Below are positions 46,095 to 56,095 of a stretch of 64,000 nt of DNA, piece after piece. Source of the DNA: Streptococcus mitis (GTDB lineage: Bacteria > Bacillota > Bacilli > Lactobacillales > Streptococcaceae). The stretch is taken from positions 62,001 to 126,000 of the forward strand of contig NZ_WIJP01000002.1 in assembly GCF_009496155.1 (NCBI RefSeq), written 5' to 3'. A program made the translations under genes and the position numbers. The notes under the pieces are model-generated. The model searched no databases. It saw only the letters and a program-made list of their open reading frames with translations, and was not told where the DNA came from. Numbering within the stretch: position 1 is the stretch's first letter; each line of letters begins with the position of its first letter.

Positions 46095-46123
46095 AGTATA
46101 AACCTTTAAATTTTAAAAGTCAA
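46095..46123 (-). promoter_or_regulatory. Promoter of the M-box/mgtA transcript
   Basis: Minus strand TTGACT, 17 bp, TATACT, ending directly before the aptamer, 20 bp after the stop codon of the upstream peptidase gene. Confidence 0.8.
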
Positions 46124-46143
46124 TCATTTGAGTTGTTTGACTC

Positions 46144-47205
46144 TTAAATGACTATCAGCTCTTTTGGAGCTAGGGTCAATAATTCACAACCTGTCTCTGT
46201 AATCAAGATATCATCCTCAATCCGAACGCCATATTTTCCTTCGATATAGATGCCTGGTTCATCAGTCAAAGCCATACCTGCCTTGATGGTTTCTGTAGAA
46301 GTTTGACTAAAGTATGGTTCCTCATGAATATCCAGTCCAATACCGTGTCCGATACCGTGGGTAAAGTAGTCGCCATAGCCTGCCTCGATGATAATATCAC
46401 GAGGAATTTTGTCAAAGTCACGGAAACCTAATCCTGCCTTAGCCTGGTCAATCAAAGCTTGATTGGCTTTGAGAACCGTATTGTAAATCTCCGCCTGCTC
46501 GTCACTGACATGCCCCAGATAGATAGTCCGTGTCATATCGCTGACATAGTGGTCATAGAGGCAACCGAAGTCCATAGTAATGGCTTCTCCCAGCTCCACT
46601 GGTTTGTGCATAGGATGAGCATGAGGTTTGGAAGAGTTGATACCGCTAGCTAGGATAGTGTCAAAAGACAAGCCAGATGCTCCCAACTCACGCATGCGGA
46701 AGTCAAGGAAGTTGGCAATTTCAATTTCAGTTTTTCCAGGTTTGATAAAGTCAAGCGCATCGCGAAAAGCTTGGTCAGAGATAGAACAAGCCTTGCGAAT
46801 CGCTGCAATCTCCGCCTCATCCTTAATCATTCGAAGGCCTTCAACAAACTGTGTCTGTGGAAACAAGTCAATTCCTGCAAAGGCTGCCTGCATACGGTGG
46901 TAATAAGAAATCGAAATCTCGTCCTCAAAACCAATTCGAGACAAGCCCATGTCCTTAACAATACCTGCAATGACAGCCAATTCATCACGATCTGCTACAA
47001 TCTCAAAACCACTGGTTTCTTGTTTGGCTGCGATAATATAGCGAGAATCCGTTACCAAGACCTGACGGTCATGACTGATGAAGACTGTTCCATTTGAACC
47101 CCAAAAACCAGTCAAATAATAGACGTTTTTAAGATTGTTGATGATAATTCCATCTAGTTCTTTTTCTTGCATTTTAGCTAGAAATGCTTGTACACGTTTA
47201 TTCAT
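46144..47205 (-). CDS. M24 family Xaa-Pro peptidase
   Basis: 353 residues. An N-terminal creatinase-like domain (about 1-125) and a C-terminal pita-bread metallopeptidase domain with the dinuclear metal ligands: Asp in AITMDFGC and SDMTRT, His in [13 protein letters not shown], Glu in TDEPGIYI and RIEDD. Cleaves peptides with Pro in second position in the cytoplasm. Its start overlaps the end of uvrA by 8 bp. Confidence 0.93.
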   Translation of the reverse strand: MNKRVQAFLAKMQEKELDGIIINNLKNVYYLTGFWGSNGTVFISHDRQVLVTDSRYIIAAKQETSGFEIVADRDELAVIAGIVKDMGLSRIGFEDEISISYYHRMQAAFAGIDLFPQTQFVEGLRMIKDEAEIAAIRKACSISDQAFRDALDFIKPGKTEIEIANFLDFRMRELGASGLSFDTILASGINSSKPHAHPMHKPVELGEAITMDFGCLYDHYVSDMTRTIYLGHVSDEQAEIYNTVLKANQALIDQAKAGLGFRDFDKIPRDIIIEAGYGDYFTHGIGHGIGLDIHEEPYFSQTSTETIKAGMALTDEPGIYIEGKYGVRIEDDILITETGCELLTLAPKELIVI

Positions 47206-50029
47206 GATGTAACTTTCCTTTCAAATAATGTCCTGTGTAGCTAGCTTCGTTGGCCGCTACTTCTTCTGGAGTTCCTGTTGCGATAATGGTTCCACCACCG
47301 ACACCGCCCTCAGGTCCCAAGTCAATGATATGGTCTGCCGTCTTGATAACATCTAGATTGTGCTCAATGACGAGGACTGTATTGCCATCGTCGACAAAGC
47401 GAGCCAAAACCTTAAGCAAGCGAGCGATGTCCTCCGTATGAAGTCCTGTCGTCGGCTCATCTAAAATGTAGAAAGATTTTCCTGTCGAGCGTTTGTGGAG
47501 TTCACTAGCCAGTTTCATACGCTGGGCTTCTCCCCCAGAAAGGGTGGTAGCTGGTTGCCCTAGCGTTACATATCCCAATCCCACATCCTTGATGGTCTGA
47601 AGTTTGCGTTGAATCTTTGGAATGTGTTGGAAGAATTCTACCGCATCGTTGACGGTCATATCCAAGACCTGCGAGATATTTTTTTCCTTGTAGTGAACTT
47701 CTAGGGTTTCACTGTTGTAGCGAGTCCCGTGGCAAACTTCACAAGCCACATAAACATCTGGCAAGAAGTGCATCTCAATCTTGATAATCCCGTCACCTGA
47801 GCAGGCTTCACAGCGACCACCCTTGACGTTGAAACTGAAACGCCCCTTCTTGTAGCCTCTAATCTTGGCTTCATTTGTCTGGGCAAATAGGTCACGTATA
47901 TCGTCAAAAACTCCTGTATAGGTAGCTGGGTTAGACCTCGGCGTTCGTCCGATAGGGCTCTGGTCAATATCAATCAAGCGGTCTACATGCTCAATCCCTG
48001 TAATGGTTTTAAACTTACCAGGTTTATCTGAATTACGGTTGAGTTTTTGAGCAATGGCTTTTTTGAGAATGCTGTTGATCAAGGTCGATTTCCCTGAACC
48101 TGACACCCCTGTCACTGCGATGAATTTTCCTAGAGGAAAGCGAGCCGTGACATTTTGCAAGTTGTTTTCACACGCTCCTGTCACTTCAATAAAACGACCA
48201 TTTCCCACACGGCGCTCTTCTGGCACTGGAATGGCACGTTTGCCTGACAAGTACTGGCCTGTGATAGACTTGCTGTTTCGAGCTACCTGTTTAGGGGTTC
48301 CTGCCGCAACAATCTCCCCACCAAAAACACCGGCACCAGGACCAACGTCAATCAGATAATCCGCCTCGCGCATGGTATCTTCATCGTGTTCCACTACTAT
48401 GAGAGTATTACCCAAGTCGCGCATCTTTTTGAGACTGGCGATCAAACGATCATTGTCCCTCTGGTGGAGCCCAATCGATGGCTCATCTAGGATATAGAGG
48501 ACGCCTGATAGGTTGGAACCAATTTGTGTTGCCAAGCGAATACGCTGGCTTTCCCCACCTGAAAGGGTTCCTGCCGAACGAGACAGGGTCAGATAGTTAA
48601 GACCCACGTTATTAAGGAAGGTCAAACGATCCTTGATTTCCTTGAGAATAGGACGAGCAATGATGGCTTCATTTTCAGATAAGGTTAGCTGACTCACCAA
48701 TTCCAAGTGATCTGCAATAGACAGGTCTGAAATTTCTCCGATATGTGGCCCTTGCTCGCCACCCACACGGACAGACAAGGCCTGATCATTTAGGCGATAG
48801 CCGTGACAGGTTCCGCAGCTCAGCTCATTCATGTAGAGGCGCATCTGGGTGCGAGTGTAGTCACTATTAGTTTCATGGTAGCGACGTTTGATATTATTGA
48901 CAACTCCCTCAAAAGGAATATCGATATCGCGCACGCCACCAAATTCATTCTCATAGTGGAAATGGAATTCCTTGCCATCTGACCCGTATAGAATCAAGTT
49001 TTTATCTTCTTCTGACAAGTCCTCAAAAGGCTTATCCATATCCACTCCAAAGGCTGTCATGGCCTGCTCTAGCATGTTTGGATAGTAGTTGGATGAGATA
49101 GGATTCCAAGGTGCTAGCGCCCCCTCACGTAAGGTTTTGCTGGCATCTGGAACTACCAAATCAGTATCCACCTCCAGCTTGATGCCCAATCCATCACACT
49201 CACTACAAGAGCCAAAAGGAGCATTGAAAGAGAAGAGACGAGGCTCTAACTCAGGGACAGTAAAACCACAAACTGGACAGGCATAATGCTCAGAGAACAA
49301 CAACTCAGAGTCGTCCATAGTATCGATAATGACATAGCCTTCTGCGATGCGAAGGGCTGCCTCAATGGAATCAAAGAGACGGCTACGAATGCCCTCCTTG
49401 ATAACAATACGGTCAACTACGACATCAATATTGTGTTGCTTGCTCTTAGACAAGTCTGGCACTTCAGTCACATCATAGACTTCCCCATCCACACGGACAC
49501 GAACATAACCGTCTTTCTGAACCTTCTCAATAACAGTCTTATGTTGCCCTTTTTTCTTGCGGATGACAGGAGCTAAGATTTGCAGACGCTGGCGTTCTGG
49601 CAATTCCAAAACCTTATCCACAATTTGCTCCACAGAAGAGGCCTTGATAGCTCCATGCCCGTTGATACAGTAAGGTGTCCCCACACGTGCGTAGAGGAGA
49701 CGCAGATAGTCATTGATTTCAGTCGTTGTTCCCACCGTCGAGCGAGGGTTTTTGCTAGTCGTTTTCTGGTCGATGGAAATAGCTGGGCTCAGACCATCAA
49801 TGGCATCTACATCAGGTTTCTCCATGTTCCCCAAAAATTGACGAGCGTAGGCTGACAAACTCTCCACATAGCGACGTTGTCCCTCCGCATAGAGGGTATC
49901 AAAGGCCAGACTGGATTTCCCTGAACCTGACAAGCCGGTCACGACAACCAACTTGTCTCGTGGAATCTCCACATCAATATTTTTTAAATTATGGGCACGC
50001 GCCCCATGAATGACAATTTTATCTTGCAT
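47198..50029 (-). CDS. uvrA: Excinuclease ABC subunit A
   Basis: 943 residues from [19 protein letters not shown] (an upstream ATG adds 11 unrelated residues). Two ABC ATPase halves: Walker [10 protein letters not shown] (about 32) and GVSGSGKST (about 640), with signatures [12 protein letters not shown] and [12 protein letters not shown]. Zinc fingers CPVC...CSEC (about 254-283) and CEAC...CEVC (about 740-765) are intact. Nucleotide excision repair damage sensor. Overlaps the downstream peptidase gene. Confidence 0.97.
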   Translation of the reverse strand: MQDKIVIHGARAHNLKNIDVEIPRDKLVVVTGLSGSGKSSLAFDTLYAEGQRRYVESLSAYARQFLGNMEKPDVDAIDGLSPAISIDQKTTSKNPRSTVGTTTEINDYLRLLYARVGTPYCINGHGAIKASSVEQIVDKVLELPERQRLQILAPVIRKKKGQHKTVIEKVQKDGYVRVRVDGEVYDVTEVPDLSKSKQHNIDVVVDRIVIKEGIRSRLFDSIEAALRIAEGYVIIDTMDDSELLFSEHYACPVCGFTVPELEPRLFSFNAPFGSCSECDGLGIKLEVDTDLVVPDASKTLREGALAPWNPISSNYYPNMLEQAMTAFGVDMDKPFEDLSEEDKNLILYGSDGKEFHFHYENEFGGVRDIDIPFEGVVNNIKRRYHETNSDYTRTQMRLYMNELSCGTCHGYRLNDQALSVRVGGEQGPHIGEISDLSIADHLELVSQLTLSENEAIIARPILKEIKDRLTFLNNVGLNYLTLSRSAGTLSGGESQRIRLATQIGSNLSGVLYILDEPSIGLHQRDNDRLIASLKKMRDLGNTLIVVEHDEDTMREADYLIDVGPGAGVFGGEIVAAGTPKQVARNSKSITGQYLSGKRAIPVPEERRVGNGRFIEVTGACENNLQNVTARFPLGKFIAVTGVSGSGKSTLINSILKKAIAQKLNRNSDKPGKFKTITGIEHVDRLIDIDQSPIGRTPRSNPATYTGVFDDIRDLFAQTNEAKIRGYKKGRFSFNVKGGRCEACSGDGIIKIEMHFLPDVYVACEVCHGTRYNSETLEVHYKEKNISQVLDMTVNDAVEFFQHIPKIQRKLQTIKDVGLGYVTLGQPATTLSGGEAQRMKLASELHKRSTGKSFYILDEPTTGLHTEDIARLLKVLARFVDDGNTVLVIEHNLDVIKTADHIIDLGPEGGVGGGTIIATGTPEEVAANEASYTGHYLKGKLHHE

Positions 50030-50060
50030 CTTTGTTCTTTCTAGTCCATTATTGCTTACC

Positions 50061-50066
50061 ATTATA
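50061..50066 (-). promoter_or_regulatory. uvrA promoter -10
   Basis: Minus strand TATAAT preceded by TGG (extended -10), 32 bp before the uvrA start codon. No convincing -35. Confidence 0.5.
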
Positions 50067-50110
50067 CCAAAAAAAGTGAGATTCTATTACCCAAAAGGCT
50101 GAATTTGTAG

Positions 50111-50116
50111 TATAAT
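50111..50116 (+). promoter_or_regulatory. corA promoter -10
   Basis: TATAAT about 45 bp before the corA start codon, divergent from the uvrA promoter; -35 weak. Confidence 0.5.
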
Positions 50117-50160
50117 AGTACGGTGTGAAAAAATCTGAAAAATGAGAAAGGATAAGGGAT

Positions 50161-51105
50161 ATGAAACAAGTTTTTCTCTCTACAACAACTGAATTTAAAG
50201 AGATCGATACGCTTGAACCGGGTACTTGGATCAATCTCGTCAATCCGACTCAACATGAATCACTCGAAATCGCTAATGCCTTTGATATTGATATTGCCGA
50301 CCTTCGAGCACCGCTCGATGCGGAAGAAATGTCTCGTATTACGATTGAAGACGAGTACACCCTAATTATCGTTGACGTGCCAGTCACAGAGGAAAGAAAT
50401 AACCGCACCTACTACGTAACCATCCCACTTGGTATTATCATCACCGAGGAAACCATTATCACTACGTGTTTGGAACCATTACCAGTCCTTGATGTCTTTA
50501 TCAACCGTCGCTTGCGTAATTTCTACACCTTCATGCGTTCGCGTTTTATCTTCCAGATTCTCTATCGCAATGCAGAGCTTTACCTAACAGCCCTTCGTTC
50601 GATTGATCGCAAGAGTGAACAGATTGAAAGTCAACTGCATCAATCAACTCGTAATGAAGAATTGATTGAACTCATGGAATTGGAAAAAACCATCGTCTAT
50701 TTCAAGGCCTCCCTCAAAACAAATGAGCGTGTGATTAAGAAATTGACCAGCTCAACCAGCAATATCAAGAAATACCTTGAGGACGAAGACCTGCTTGAAG
50801 ACACCCTGATTGAAACCCAACAGGCCATCGAGATGGCAGACATTTATGGAAACGTCTTGCATTCTATGACAGAGACCTTCGCCTCTATCATTTCTAACAA
50901 CCAGAACAACATCATGAAAACCTTGGCCCTTGTGACCATCGTCATGTCCATCCCAACCATGGTCTTTTCTGCCTATGGGATGAACTTTAAGGATAATGAA
51001 ATCCCCCTAAACGGCGAGCCAAATGCCTTCTGGCTAATCGTCTTTATCGCCTTTGCTATGAGTGTCTCGCTCACTCTCTATCTCATCCATAAAAAATGGT
51101 TCTAA
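50161..51105 (+). CDS. corA: CorA-family magnesium/divalent cation channel
   Basis: 314 residues. A large cytoplasmic funnel domain (about 1-250) with a long helix, then two C-terminal membrane helices; the selectivity motif Gly-Met-Asn is in SAYGMNFKDN (about 275-284) at the end of the first. The window therefore carries both a constitutive-type CorA and a riboswitch-controlled MgtA. RBS GAAAGGATAAGG; the next gene overlaps slightly. Confidence 0.93.
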   Translation: MKQVFLSTTTEFKEIDTLEPGTWINLVNPTQHESLEIANAFDIDIADLRAPLDAEEMSRITIEDEYTLIIVDVPVTEERNNRTYYVTIPLGIIITEETIITTCLEPLPVLDVFINRRLRNFYTFMRSRFIFQILYRNAELYLTALRSIDRKSEQIESQLHQSTRNEELIELMELEKTIVYFKASLKTNERVIKKLTSSTSNIKKYLEDEDLLEDTLIETQQAIEMADIYGNVLHSMTETFASIISNNQNNIMKTLALVTIVMSIPTMVFSAYGMNFKDNEIPLNGEPNAFWLIVFIAFAMSVSLTLYLIHKKWF

Positions 51106-51116
51106 GAGGAGTTCCT

Positions 51117-51794
51117 ATGTCTCAGATTGATCTACAAAAATTAACTAAGAAAAACCAAGAATTTGTCCACATCGCTACCCAACAATTCATCAAAGATGGG
51201 AAATCAGACGCTGAAATCAAGACTATTTTTGAGGAAGTCATTCCTCAAATTCTTGAAGAACAAGCCAAGGGTACGACTGCTCGTTCCCTCTATGGCGCAC
51301 CGACCCACTGGGCTCATAGTTTCACTGTAAAGGAACAATATGAAAAAGAGCATCCAAAGGAAAATGACGATCCAAAACTCATGATTATGGACTCAGGTCT
51401 TTTCATCACTAGCCTCTTTGCCCTCGTCAGCGCCCTCACAACCTTCTTCTCAGCAGATCAAGCTTTCGGCTATGGATTTGTCACTCTCCTATTAGTTGGA
51501 CTGGTTGGTGGATTCGCCTTCTACTTGATGTACTACTTTGTTTACCAATATTATGGACCAGACATGGATCGCAGTCAACGCCCACCTTTCTGGAAATCTG
51601 TACTAGTTATCCTAGCTTCTATGTTCCTTTGGTTGCTTGTCTTCTTTGCAACAAGCTTCCTACCAGCTAGCCTTAACCCCGTACTTGCTCCATTGCCACT
51701 GGCTATTATCGGAGCAGCCCTCCTAGCCCTTCGCTTTTATCTCAAGAAACGCTTGAACATCCGTAGCGCAAGTGCAGGACCAACACGTTATTAA
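51117..51794 (+). CDS. DUF1129 family membrane protein
   Basis: 225 residues from MSQIDLQKLTKKNQEFVHIA (RBS AGAGGAG). An N-terminal cytoplasmic part of about 90 residues and four to five membrane helices (about 95-215), ending in a basic tail. DUF1129; the function is unknown. It starts 11 bp after corA and shares its transcript; the conserved pairing suggests a role in cation homeostasis but nothing proves it. Confidence 0.8.
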   Translation: MSQIDLQKLTKKNQEFVHIATQQFIKDGKSDAEIKTIFEEVIPQILEEQAKGTTARSLYGAPTHWAHSFTVKEQYEKEHPKENDDPKLMIMDSGLFITSLFALVSALTTFFSADQAFGYGFVTLLLVGLVGGFAFYLMYYFVYQYYGPDMDRSQRPPFWKSVLVILASMFLWLLVFFATSFLPASLNPVLAPLPLAIIGAALLALRFYLKKRLNIRSASAGPTRY

Positions 51795-51804
51795 GAAGAA
51801 TCAT

Positions 51805-51835
51805 AAAAGCAACTGCAGGTGCGGTTGCTTTTTCA
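51805..51835 (+). terminator. Terminator of the corA operon
   Basis: AAAGCAAC - loop - GTTGCTTTTTC, 13 bp after the stop codon. Confidence 0.85.
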
Positions 51836-51935
51836 CTTACTTTTTTGATTTTAAAGTATTCTTCTGACATCCCACATAGCTCTATCTAATCTTTTGTGAT
51901 AAAATAGGCTCAATCTATTTCTAGGAGGATAAAAT

Positions 51936-52970
51936 ATGATTTCTACTATTGGTATTGTTAGTTTATCTAGTGGCATTATCGGAGAGGACTTTATCAAACA
52001 CGAAGTGGACTTGGGTGTCCAACGTCTCAAGAACTTGGGACTCAATCCTATCTTTTTGCCCTATTCGCAAAAAGGATTAGACTTTATCAAGGACCATCCT
52101 GAAGCTCGTGCAGAGGATTTGATTCATGCCTTTTCTGATGATAGCATCGACATAATCCTATGCGCCATCGGTGGAGACGATACCTATCGCTTACTACCTT
52201 ATCTTTTTGAAAATGACCAACTACAAAAGGTTATCAACCAAAAAATATTTCTTGGTTTCTCGGATACAACCATGAACCATCTCATGTTGCATAAACTAGG
52301 AATCAAGACTTTTTATGGCCAATCCTTTTTAGCTGACATTTGTGAATTAGACAAGGAGATGTTGCCCTATAGCCTTCACTACTTCAAAGAATTGATTGAG
52401 ACGGGAAGAATCTCAGAAATTCGCCCTAGCAATGTTTGGTATGAGGAAAGGACTGACTTCAGTCCCAAAGCTCTGGGGACACCTCGTGTCAGTCATGCAA
52501 ATACTGGTTTTGACTTGTTACAAGGAAATACCCGGTTCGAGGGAAAAATCCTCGGTGGTTGCCTCGAATCCCTCTACGATATCTTTGACAACTCTCGATA
52601 TACAGATAGCACAGAGTTCTGCCAAAAATACAAACTTTTCCCTGACTTGTCAGACTGGGAAGGAAAGATCCTCTTGCTAGAGACAAGCGAAGAAAAGCCT
52701 GAACCAGAAGACTTCAAAAAGATGTTGCGGACTTTAAAAAACACTGGGATATTCGAGGTCATCAGTGGACTCCTGGTCGGAAAACCTATGGATGAAACTT
52801 TCTATGACGACTATAAAGAGGCGCTATTGGATATCATTGACAGCAATATCCCGATTATCTATAATCTAAATGTTGGCCACGCAACTCCAAGAGCAATTGT
52901 ACCTTTTGGGGTCCATGCTCATGTAGATGCACAGGAGCAAGTCATTCGCTTTGACTATAACAAAAAATAA
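51936..52970 (+). CDS. S66 family (LdcA/MccF-like) protein with altered nucleophile
   Basis: 344 residues, S66 fold. Relatives are L,D-carboxypeptidases (LdcA) or microcin C immunity hydrolases (MccF). The region IGGDDTYRLLPYL (about 78-90) corresponds to the GGxxS nucleophile elbow, but position 83 is Thr rather than Ser. The Glu region LLLETSEEKPEPEDF (about 248-262) and the His in NVGHATPRAIVPFG (His315) are present. Activity is thus uncertain. Own RBS AGGAGG; monocistronic. Confidence 0.8.
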   Translation: MISTIGIVSLSSGIIGEDFIKHEVDLGVQRLKNLGLNPIFLPYSQKGLDFIKDHPEARAEDLIHAFSDDSIDIILCAIGGDDTYRLLPYLFENDQLQKVINQKIFLGFSDTTMNHLMLHKLGIKTFYGQSFLADICELDKEMLPYSLHYFKELIETGRISEIRPSNVWYEERTDFSPKALGTPRVSHANTGFDLLQGNTRFEGKILGGCLESLYDIFDNSRYTDSTEFCQKYKLFPDLSDWEGKILLLETSEEKPEPEDFKKMLRTLKNTGIFEVISGLLVGKPMDETFYDDYKEALLDIIDSNIPIIYNLNVGHATPRAIVPFGVHAHVDAQEQVIRFDYNKK

Positions 52971-53075
52971 ATAGTTTCTCTATTTTTGTGCTTTTGTATT
53001 GGTTTTCGTTACAATTTGTATCTGAATTTATTGCATTTCGCTAATTTCTATGATATCCTTTTAAAGGAGGTGTAT

Positions 53076-53339
53076 ATGACAAAACAAAAAATTAATCGAA
53101 TCGTAGGTTCTATTGGTGCCTTTATTGGAATTATAGTATTTATTGCCTACATACCTCAAATTATCGCTAATTTACAAGGAAATAAAGCTCAACCATTTCA
53201 ACCTTTATCAGCTGCTATATCTTGCTTAATCTGGGTTATTTATGGATGGACAAAAGAGCCTAAGAAAGATTGGATACTAATCATTCCAAATTCAGCTGGT
53301 GTTATTTTAGGTGGAATCACTTTTTTGACTTCACTTTAA
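53076..53339 (+). CDS. SemiSWEET-family small membrane transporter
   Basis: 87 residues from MTKQKINRIVGSIGAF, with RBS AAAGGAGG. Three membrane helices with the PQ-loop motif in FIAYIPQIIANLQGNK (about 23-38); a bacterial half-SWEET that dimerises to carry sugars or related small molecules. An in-frame start 90 bases earlier would add an unrelated leader. Confidence 0.85.
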   Translation: MTKQKINRIVGSIGAFIGIIVFIAYIPQIIANLQGNKAQPFQPLSAAISCLIWVIYGWTKEPKKDWILIIPNSAGVILGGITFLTSL

Positions 53340-53356
53340 CAAATCTAATAGTATGT

Positions 53357-53390
53357 ATAAAAAGCTGGGAAAAATTTCTCAGCTTTTTTC
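53357..53390. terminator. Bidirectional terminator
   Basis: AAAAAGCTGGGA - AAAATTT - CTCAGCTTTTTTC, between the SemiSWEET gene and the converging tag gene. Confidence 0.85.
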
Positions 53391-53423
53391 TATATTCTCA
53401 GATATTCTAGTTACCTATACTCA

Positions 53424-53987
53424 CTAATTGCCACTTTTCCACTCACAATCATTCTCATGGTCATCAACCAGCCCTGCAGCCTGTAGAAAAGACAAGACAG
53501 CGACTGGGCCTGTGAACTTGAAGCCTCGTTTTTTAAAATCTTTGGCTAATTTCTCAGACAAGGGTGTTTTAGCTGGGGCTTGGCGGTAATCGGGAACATC
53601 GTTAACGATGGTTTTCCCCTCAACAAAAGACCAAAGATAGGCATCAAAAGAGCCGTACTCTGCCTGTAGTTGTAGAAAGGCTTGGGCGTTAGCGCGTGTA
53701 GCAAAAATCTTGGCTCTATTTCGGATGATGGCTGAATTATCTAACAGGGCTTCCAATTCGGCATCTGTCATTTCTGCGATCGCTTGAATTTGATAGCCAT
53801 GAAAGGCTTCTCGGAAAGCCTGGCGTTTGTTGAGCACCGTTTCCCAAGACAGGCCTGCCTGATAGGTTTCCATACACAACAACTCAAACAATGCTTGGTC
53901 ATCATGGAGGGGCTGGCCCCACTCCTCATCATGATAGGCGATATAGAGCGGATTGGTCATCTTGACCCACGAACAACGTTTTGTCAT
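53424..53987 (-). CDS. tag: DNA-3-methyladenine glycosylase I
   Basis: 187 residues; removes alkylated adenine from DNA. Tag-family signatures include RCSWVKMTNPLYIAYHDEEWG (about 4-24), SWETVLNKRQAFREAF, and a helix-hairpin-helix area ending in GFKFTGPVAVLSFLQAAGLVDDH, where the Cys/His zinc ligands lie (Cys4, His17, His175, Cys181-type). 9 bp after ruvA, so repair genes are clustered. Confidence 0.94.
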   Translation of the reverse strand: MTKRCSWVKMTNPLYIAYHDEEWGQPLHDDQALFELLCMETYQAGLSWETVLNKRQAFREAFHGYQIQAIAEMTDAELEALLDNSAIIRNRAKIFATRANAQAFLQLQAEYGSFDAYLWSFVEGKTIVNDVPDYRQAPAKTPLSEKLAKDFKKRGFKFTGPVAVLSFLQAAGLVDDHENDCEWKSGN

Positions 53988-53996
53988 GCTCTGCTC

Positions 53997-54590
53997 CTAT
54001 TTGACCAACATTTTAAGGGCCGACTTGATATAGTTCTCAGCTGTATCTGTCGTTCCTTCAAAGAATTTCTTGATTTTCTTGAGCTCAGTTACCTTGTAAC
54101 CCAGTGCCAACATGGCTTCCATAGCTTCTTCCAATTCTTGGTTTTCAGTGCTAGCTTGCACTGCCACCTTGGCAGGAAGGTCATCTCCTGCAACTACCAC
54201 CTTACCTTCCAAGTCCAGCACCATCTGCTGGGCTGTTTTCTTGCCAATTTTAGGGAACTTGGTCAAGTAGGTGATGTTCTTGGTTTCGATAGCTTGGACC
54301 AAGCCAGCATTGTCATCGGCAGCAATAATAGCAAGAGCTGATACAGGCCCAATTCCAGACACCGAAATCAGACTGAGAAAGAGCTTTTTCTCATCTTCTG
54401 AGCGAAATCCATAAAGCAGATGAGCATCCTCACGGATGACTTGATGCACATAGATCTGAGCTTCTTGATTCACCTGACCTGAATAAGTATAGGGATTGGC
54501 CACATGCAAGATATAACCGATACCGTTGACTTCAAGAACAATGTATTTGGCAGTGATTTTGGTAATGATTCCTTTTAAATATTCGTACAT
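53997..54590 (-). CDS. ruvA: Holliday junction branch migration protein RuvA
   Basis: 197 residues. OB-fold domain I ([21 protein letters not shown]), helix-hairpin-helix domain II ([15 protein letters not shown] and [19 protein letters not shown]), and the C-terminal RuvB-contacting domain III (about 150-197). Acts with RuvB, which is not in this window. Confidence 0.96.
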   Translation of the reverse strand: MYEYLKGIITKITAKYIVLEVNGIGYILHVANPYTYSGQVNQEAQIYVHQVIREDAHLLYGFRSEDEKKLFLSLISVSGIGPVSALAIIAADDNAGLVQAIETKNITYLTKFPKIGKKTAQQMVLDLEGKVVVAGDDLPAKVAVQASTENQELEEAMEAMLALGYKVTELKKIKKFFEGTTDTAENYIKSALKMLVK

Positions 54591-54702
54591 AGTTTTCCTT
54601 TTCTCTTATTTCGTTTATCTAGTATATCATATTTTCTTTATCCGAGGAGCGAGAATTGATTATCACAAATACAGTATATCAAAAATAATTTATGTTTATC
54701 TG

Positions 54703-54731
54703 TTGACATATTCAAAATTAAGTACTATAAT
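54703..54731 (+). promoter_or_regulatory. rib operon promoter
   Basis: TTGACA, 17 bp, TATAAT: consensus promoter 20 bp before the FMN aptamer. Confidence 0.9.
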
Positions 54732-54749
54732 CATCTGTAATTGAATAAC

Positions 54750-54857
54750 TATCTTCAGGGCAGGGTGCAATTCCCTACCGGTGGTATAGCCCACGAGCCG
54801 AAAGGCATGATTTGGTGAAATTCCAAAGCCGACAGTATAGTCTGGATGAAAGAAGAT
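54750..54857 (+). promoter_or_regulatory. FMN riboswitch (RFN element)
   Basis: Conserved RFN blocks in order: ATCTTCAGGGCAGGGTGCAA, then TTCCCTACCGGTGGT, GCCCACGAGCC, GATTTGGTGAAATTCC, AAGCCGACAGT, AGTCTGGATGAAAGAAGAT. First and last blocks pair to close the junction. It controls ribDE(AB)H through the terminators just downstream. Confidence 0.97.
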
Positions 54858-54880
54858 AAAAGTATATTTGTGCTTTTTGT

Positions 54881-54920
54881 GTGCTCTGAAATGATTACTT
54901 GTCATTTTAGAGCATTTTTG
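54881..54920 (+). terminator. Riboswitch terminator 1
   Basis: TGCTCTGAAATGA - loop - TCATTTTAGAGCATTTTTG, 24 nt after the aptamer; the expected FMN-dependent terminator. Confidence 0.85.
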
Positions 54921-54947
54921 TTAATCGCATAAGTTTTCTTTTGTATG

Positions 54948-54982
54948 CCTTGAATAGTCCCCTATTCAAGGTATATTTTTTT
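54948..54982 (+). terminator. Second terminator-like hairpin before ribD
   Basis: Perfect 10-bp stem CCTTGAATAG - 4-nt loop - CTATTCAAGG, then TATATTTTTTT, ending only 2 nt before the RBS GGAGG of ribD. It may be a second FMN-responsive stop or occlude the ribosome-binding site. Confidence 0.75.
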
Positions 54983-54994
54983 GGAGGTAGTGAG

Positions 54995-56095
54995 ATGAGC
55001 GACTCAGAATATATGAAATTAGCAATAAAACTGGCACAAAAAGGGGCTGGTTACGTCAATCCCAATCCTATGGTCGGCGCAGTTATTGTAAAAGATAATC
55101 ACATTATCGGACAAGGATATCATGAGTTTTTTGGTGGCCCACATGCTGAGAGAAATGCTCTTAAAAACTGTAGAGAATCCCCTGTCGGAGCAACGCTTTA
55201 TGTAACACTTGAACCCTGTTGTCACTTCGGGAAAACACCACCTTGTATAGACGCTATAATTGATAGTGGTATTACAAGAGTAGTCATTGGAATCCTAGAC
55301 TGTAATCCTATTGTATCTGGAAAAGGAGTAAAGATACTTGAGGAAAATAATCTTCAAGTTACTGTTGGAGTTTTAGAAAATGAGTGTCTTAACTTAATAA
55401 AAAGTTTTAGAAAGTATATTACCCAGCATGTACCCTATGTTTTTATGAAATATGCAATGACAATGGATGGAAAAATAGCCACTAAAACAAATCAATCCAA
55501 ATGGATTACTGGAGAAGAGGCAAGAAAGCATGTACATCAATTGCGACACCATGTTAGTGCGATTATGGTGGGAGTCAATACTGTTATTCAAGACGATCCT
55601 TTGCTGACATGTAGATTGGAGGAAGGGAAAAATCCTATCCGTATCATATGCGATACACATTTACGAACTCCTCTTACCTCTAAAATCGTAAAAACAGCAA
55701 ATGATATTAAGACTTACATTGCCACTTCCTCGGAAGACAAAAATAAAATGAAGCTATATCAAAATCATGGCTGTGAAATACTTTCCATAAAGAAAAAAGG
55801 CGATCATATAGACTTATCAGATTTAATGCAACATCTAGGAAACATACAGATTGATAGCCTACTTCTAGAAGGGGGCAGCCTAATGAATTGGAGTGCTTTG
55901 GAACAACAAATTGTTGATGAACTGAAAATATATATTGCACCAAAAATTTTTGGAGGCAGTGCCAAGTTTCCTGTCGGAGGCGAAGGTATTTCTTTGCCAA
56001 ATGACGCTATTAGCTTGAAACCTTATGCTTTTTCTCAAATAGGAGATGACTATCTCATAGAAAGTGAAGTGATTTATCCATGTTCACAGGAATAA
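54995..56095 (+). CDS. ribD: Bifunctional pyrimidine deaminase/reductase of riboflavin synthesis
   Basis: 366 residues from MSDSEYMKLAIKLAQ (RBS TTTGGAGG). N-terminal deaminase domain (about 1-145) with zinc ligands in GGPHAERNAL and EPCCHFGKTPPC; C-terminal reductase domain (about 146-365; YAMTMDGKIAT, SLLLEGGSLMNW). Catalyses steps two and three of flavin synthesis. The end overlaps ribE by 16 bp. Confidence 0.96.
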   Translation: MSDSEYMKLAIKLAQKGAGYVNPNPMVGAVIVKDNHIIGQGYHEFFGGPHAERNALKNCRESPVGATLYVTLEPCCHFGKTPPCIDAIIDSGITRVVIGILDCNPIVSGKGVKILEENNLQVTVGVLENECLNLIKSFRKYITQHVPYVFMKYAMTMDGKIATKTNQSKWITGEEARKHVHQLRHHVSAIMVGVNTVIQDDPLLTCRLEEGKNPIRIICDTHLRTPLTSKIVKTANDIKTYIATSSEDKNKMKLYQNHGCEILSIKKKGDHIDLSDLMQHLGNIQIDSLLLEGGSLMNWSALEQQIVDELKIYIAPKIFGGSAKFPVGGEGISLPNDAISLKPYAFSQIGDDYLIESEVIYPCSQE

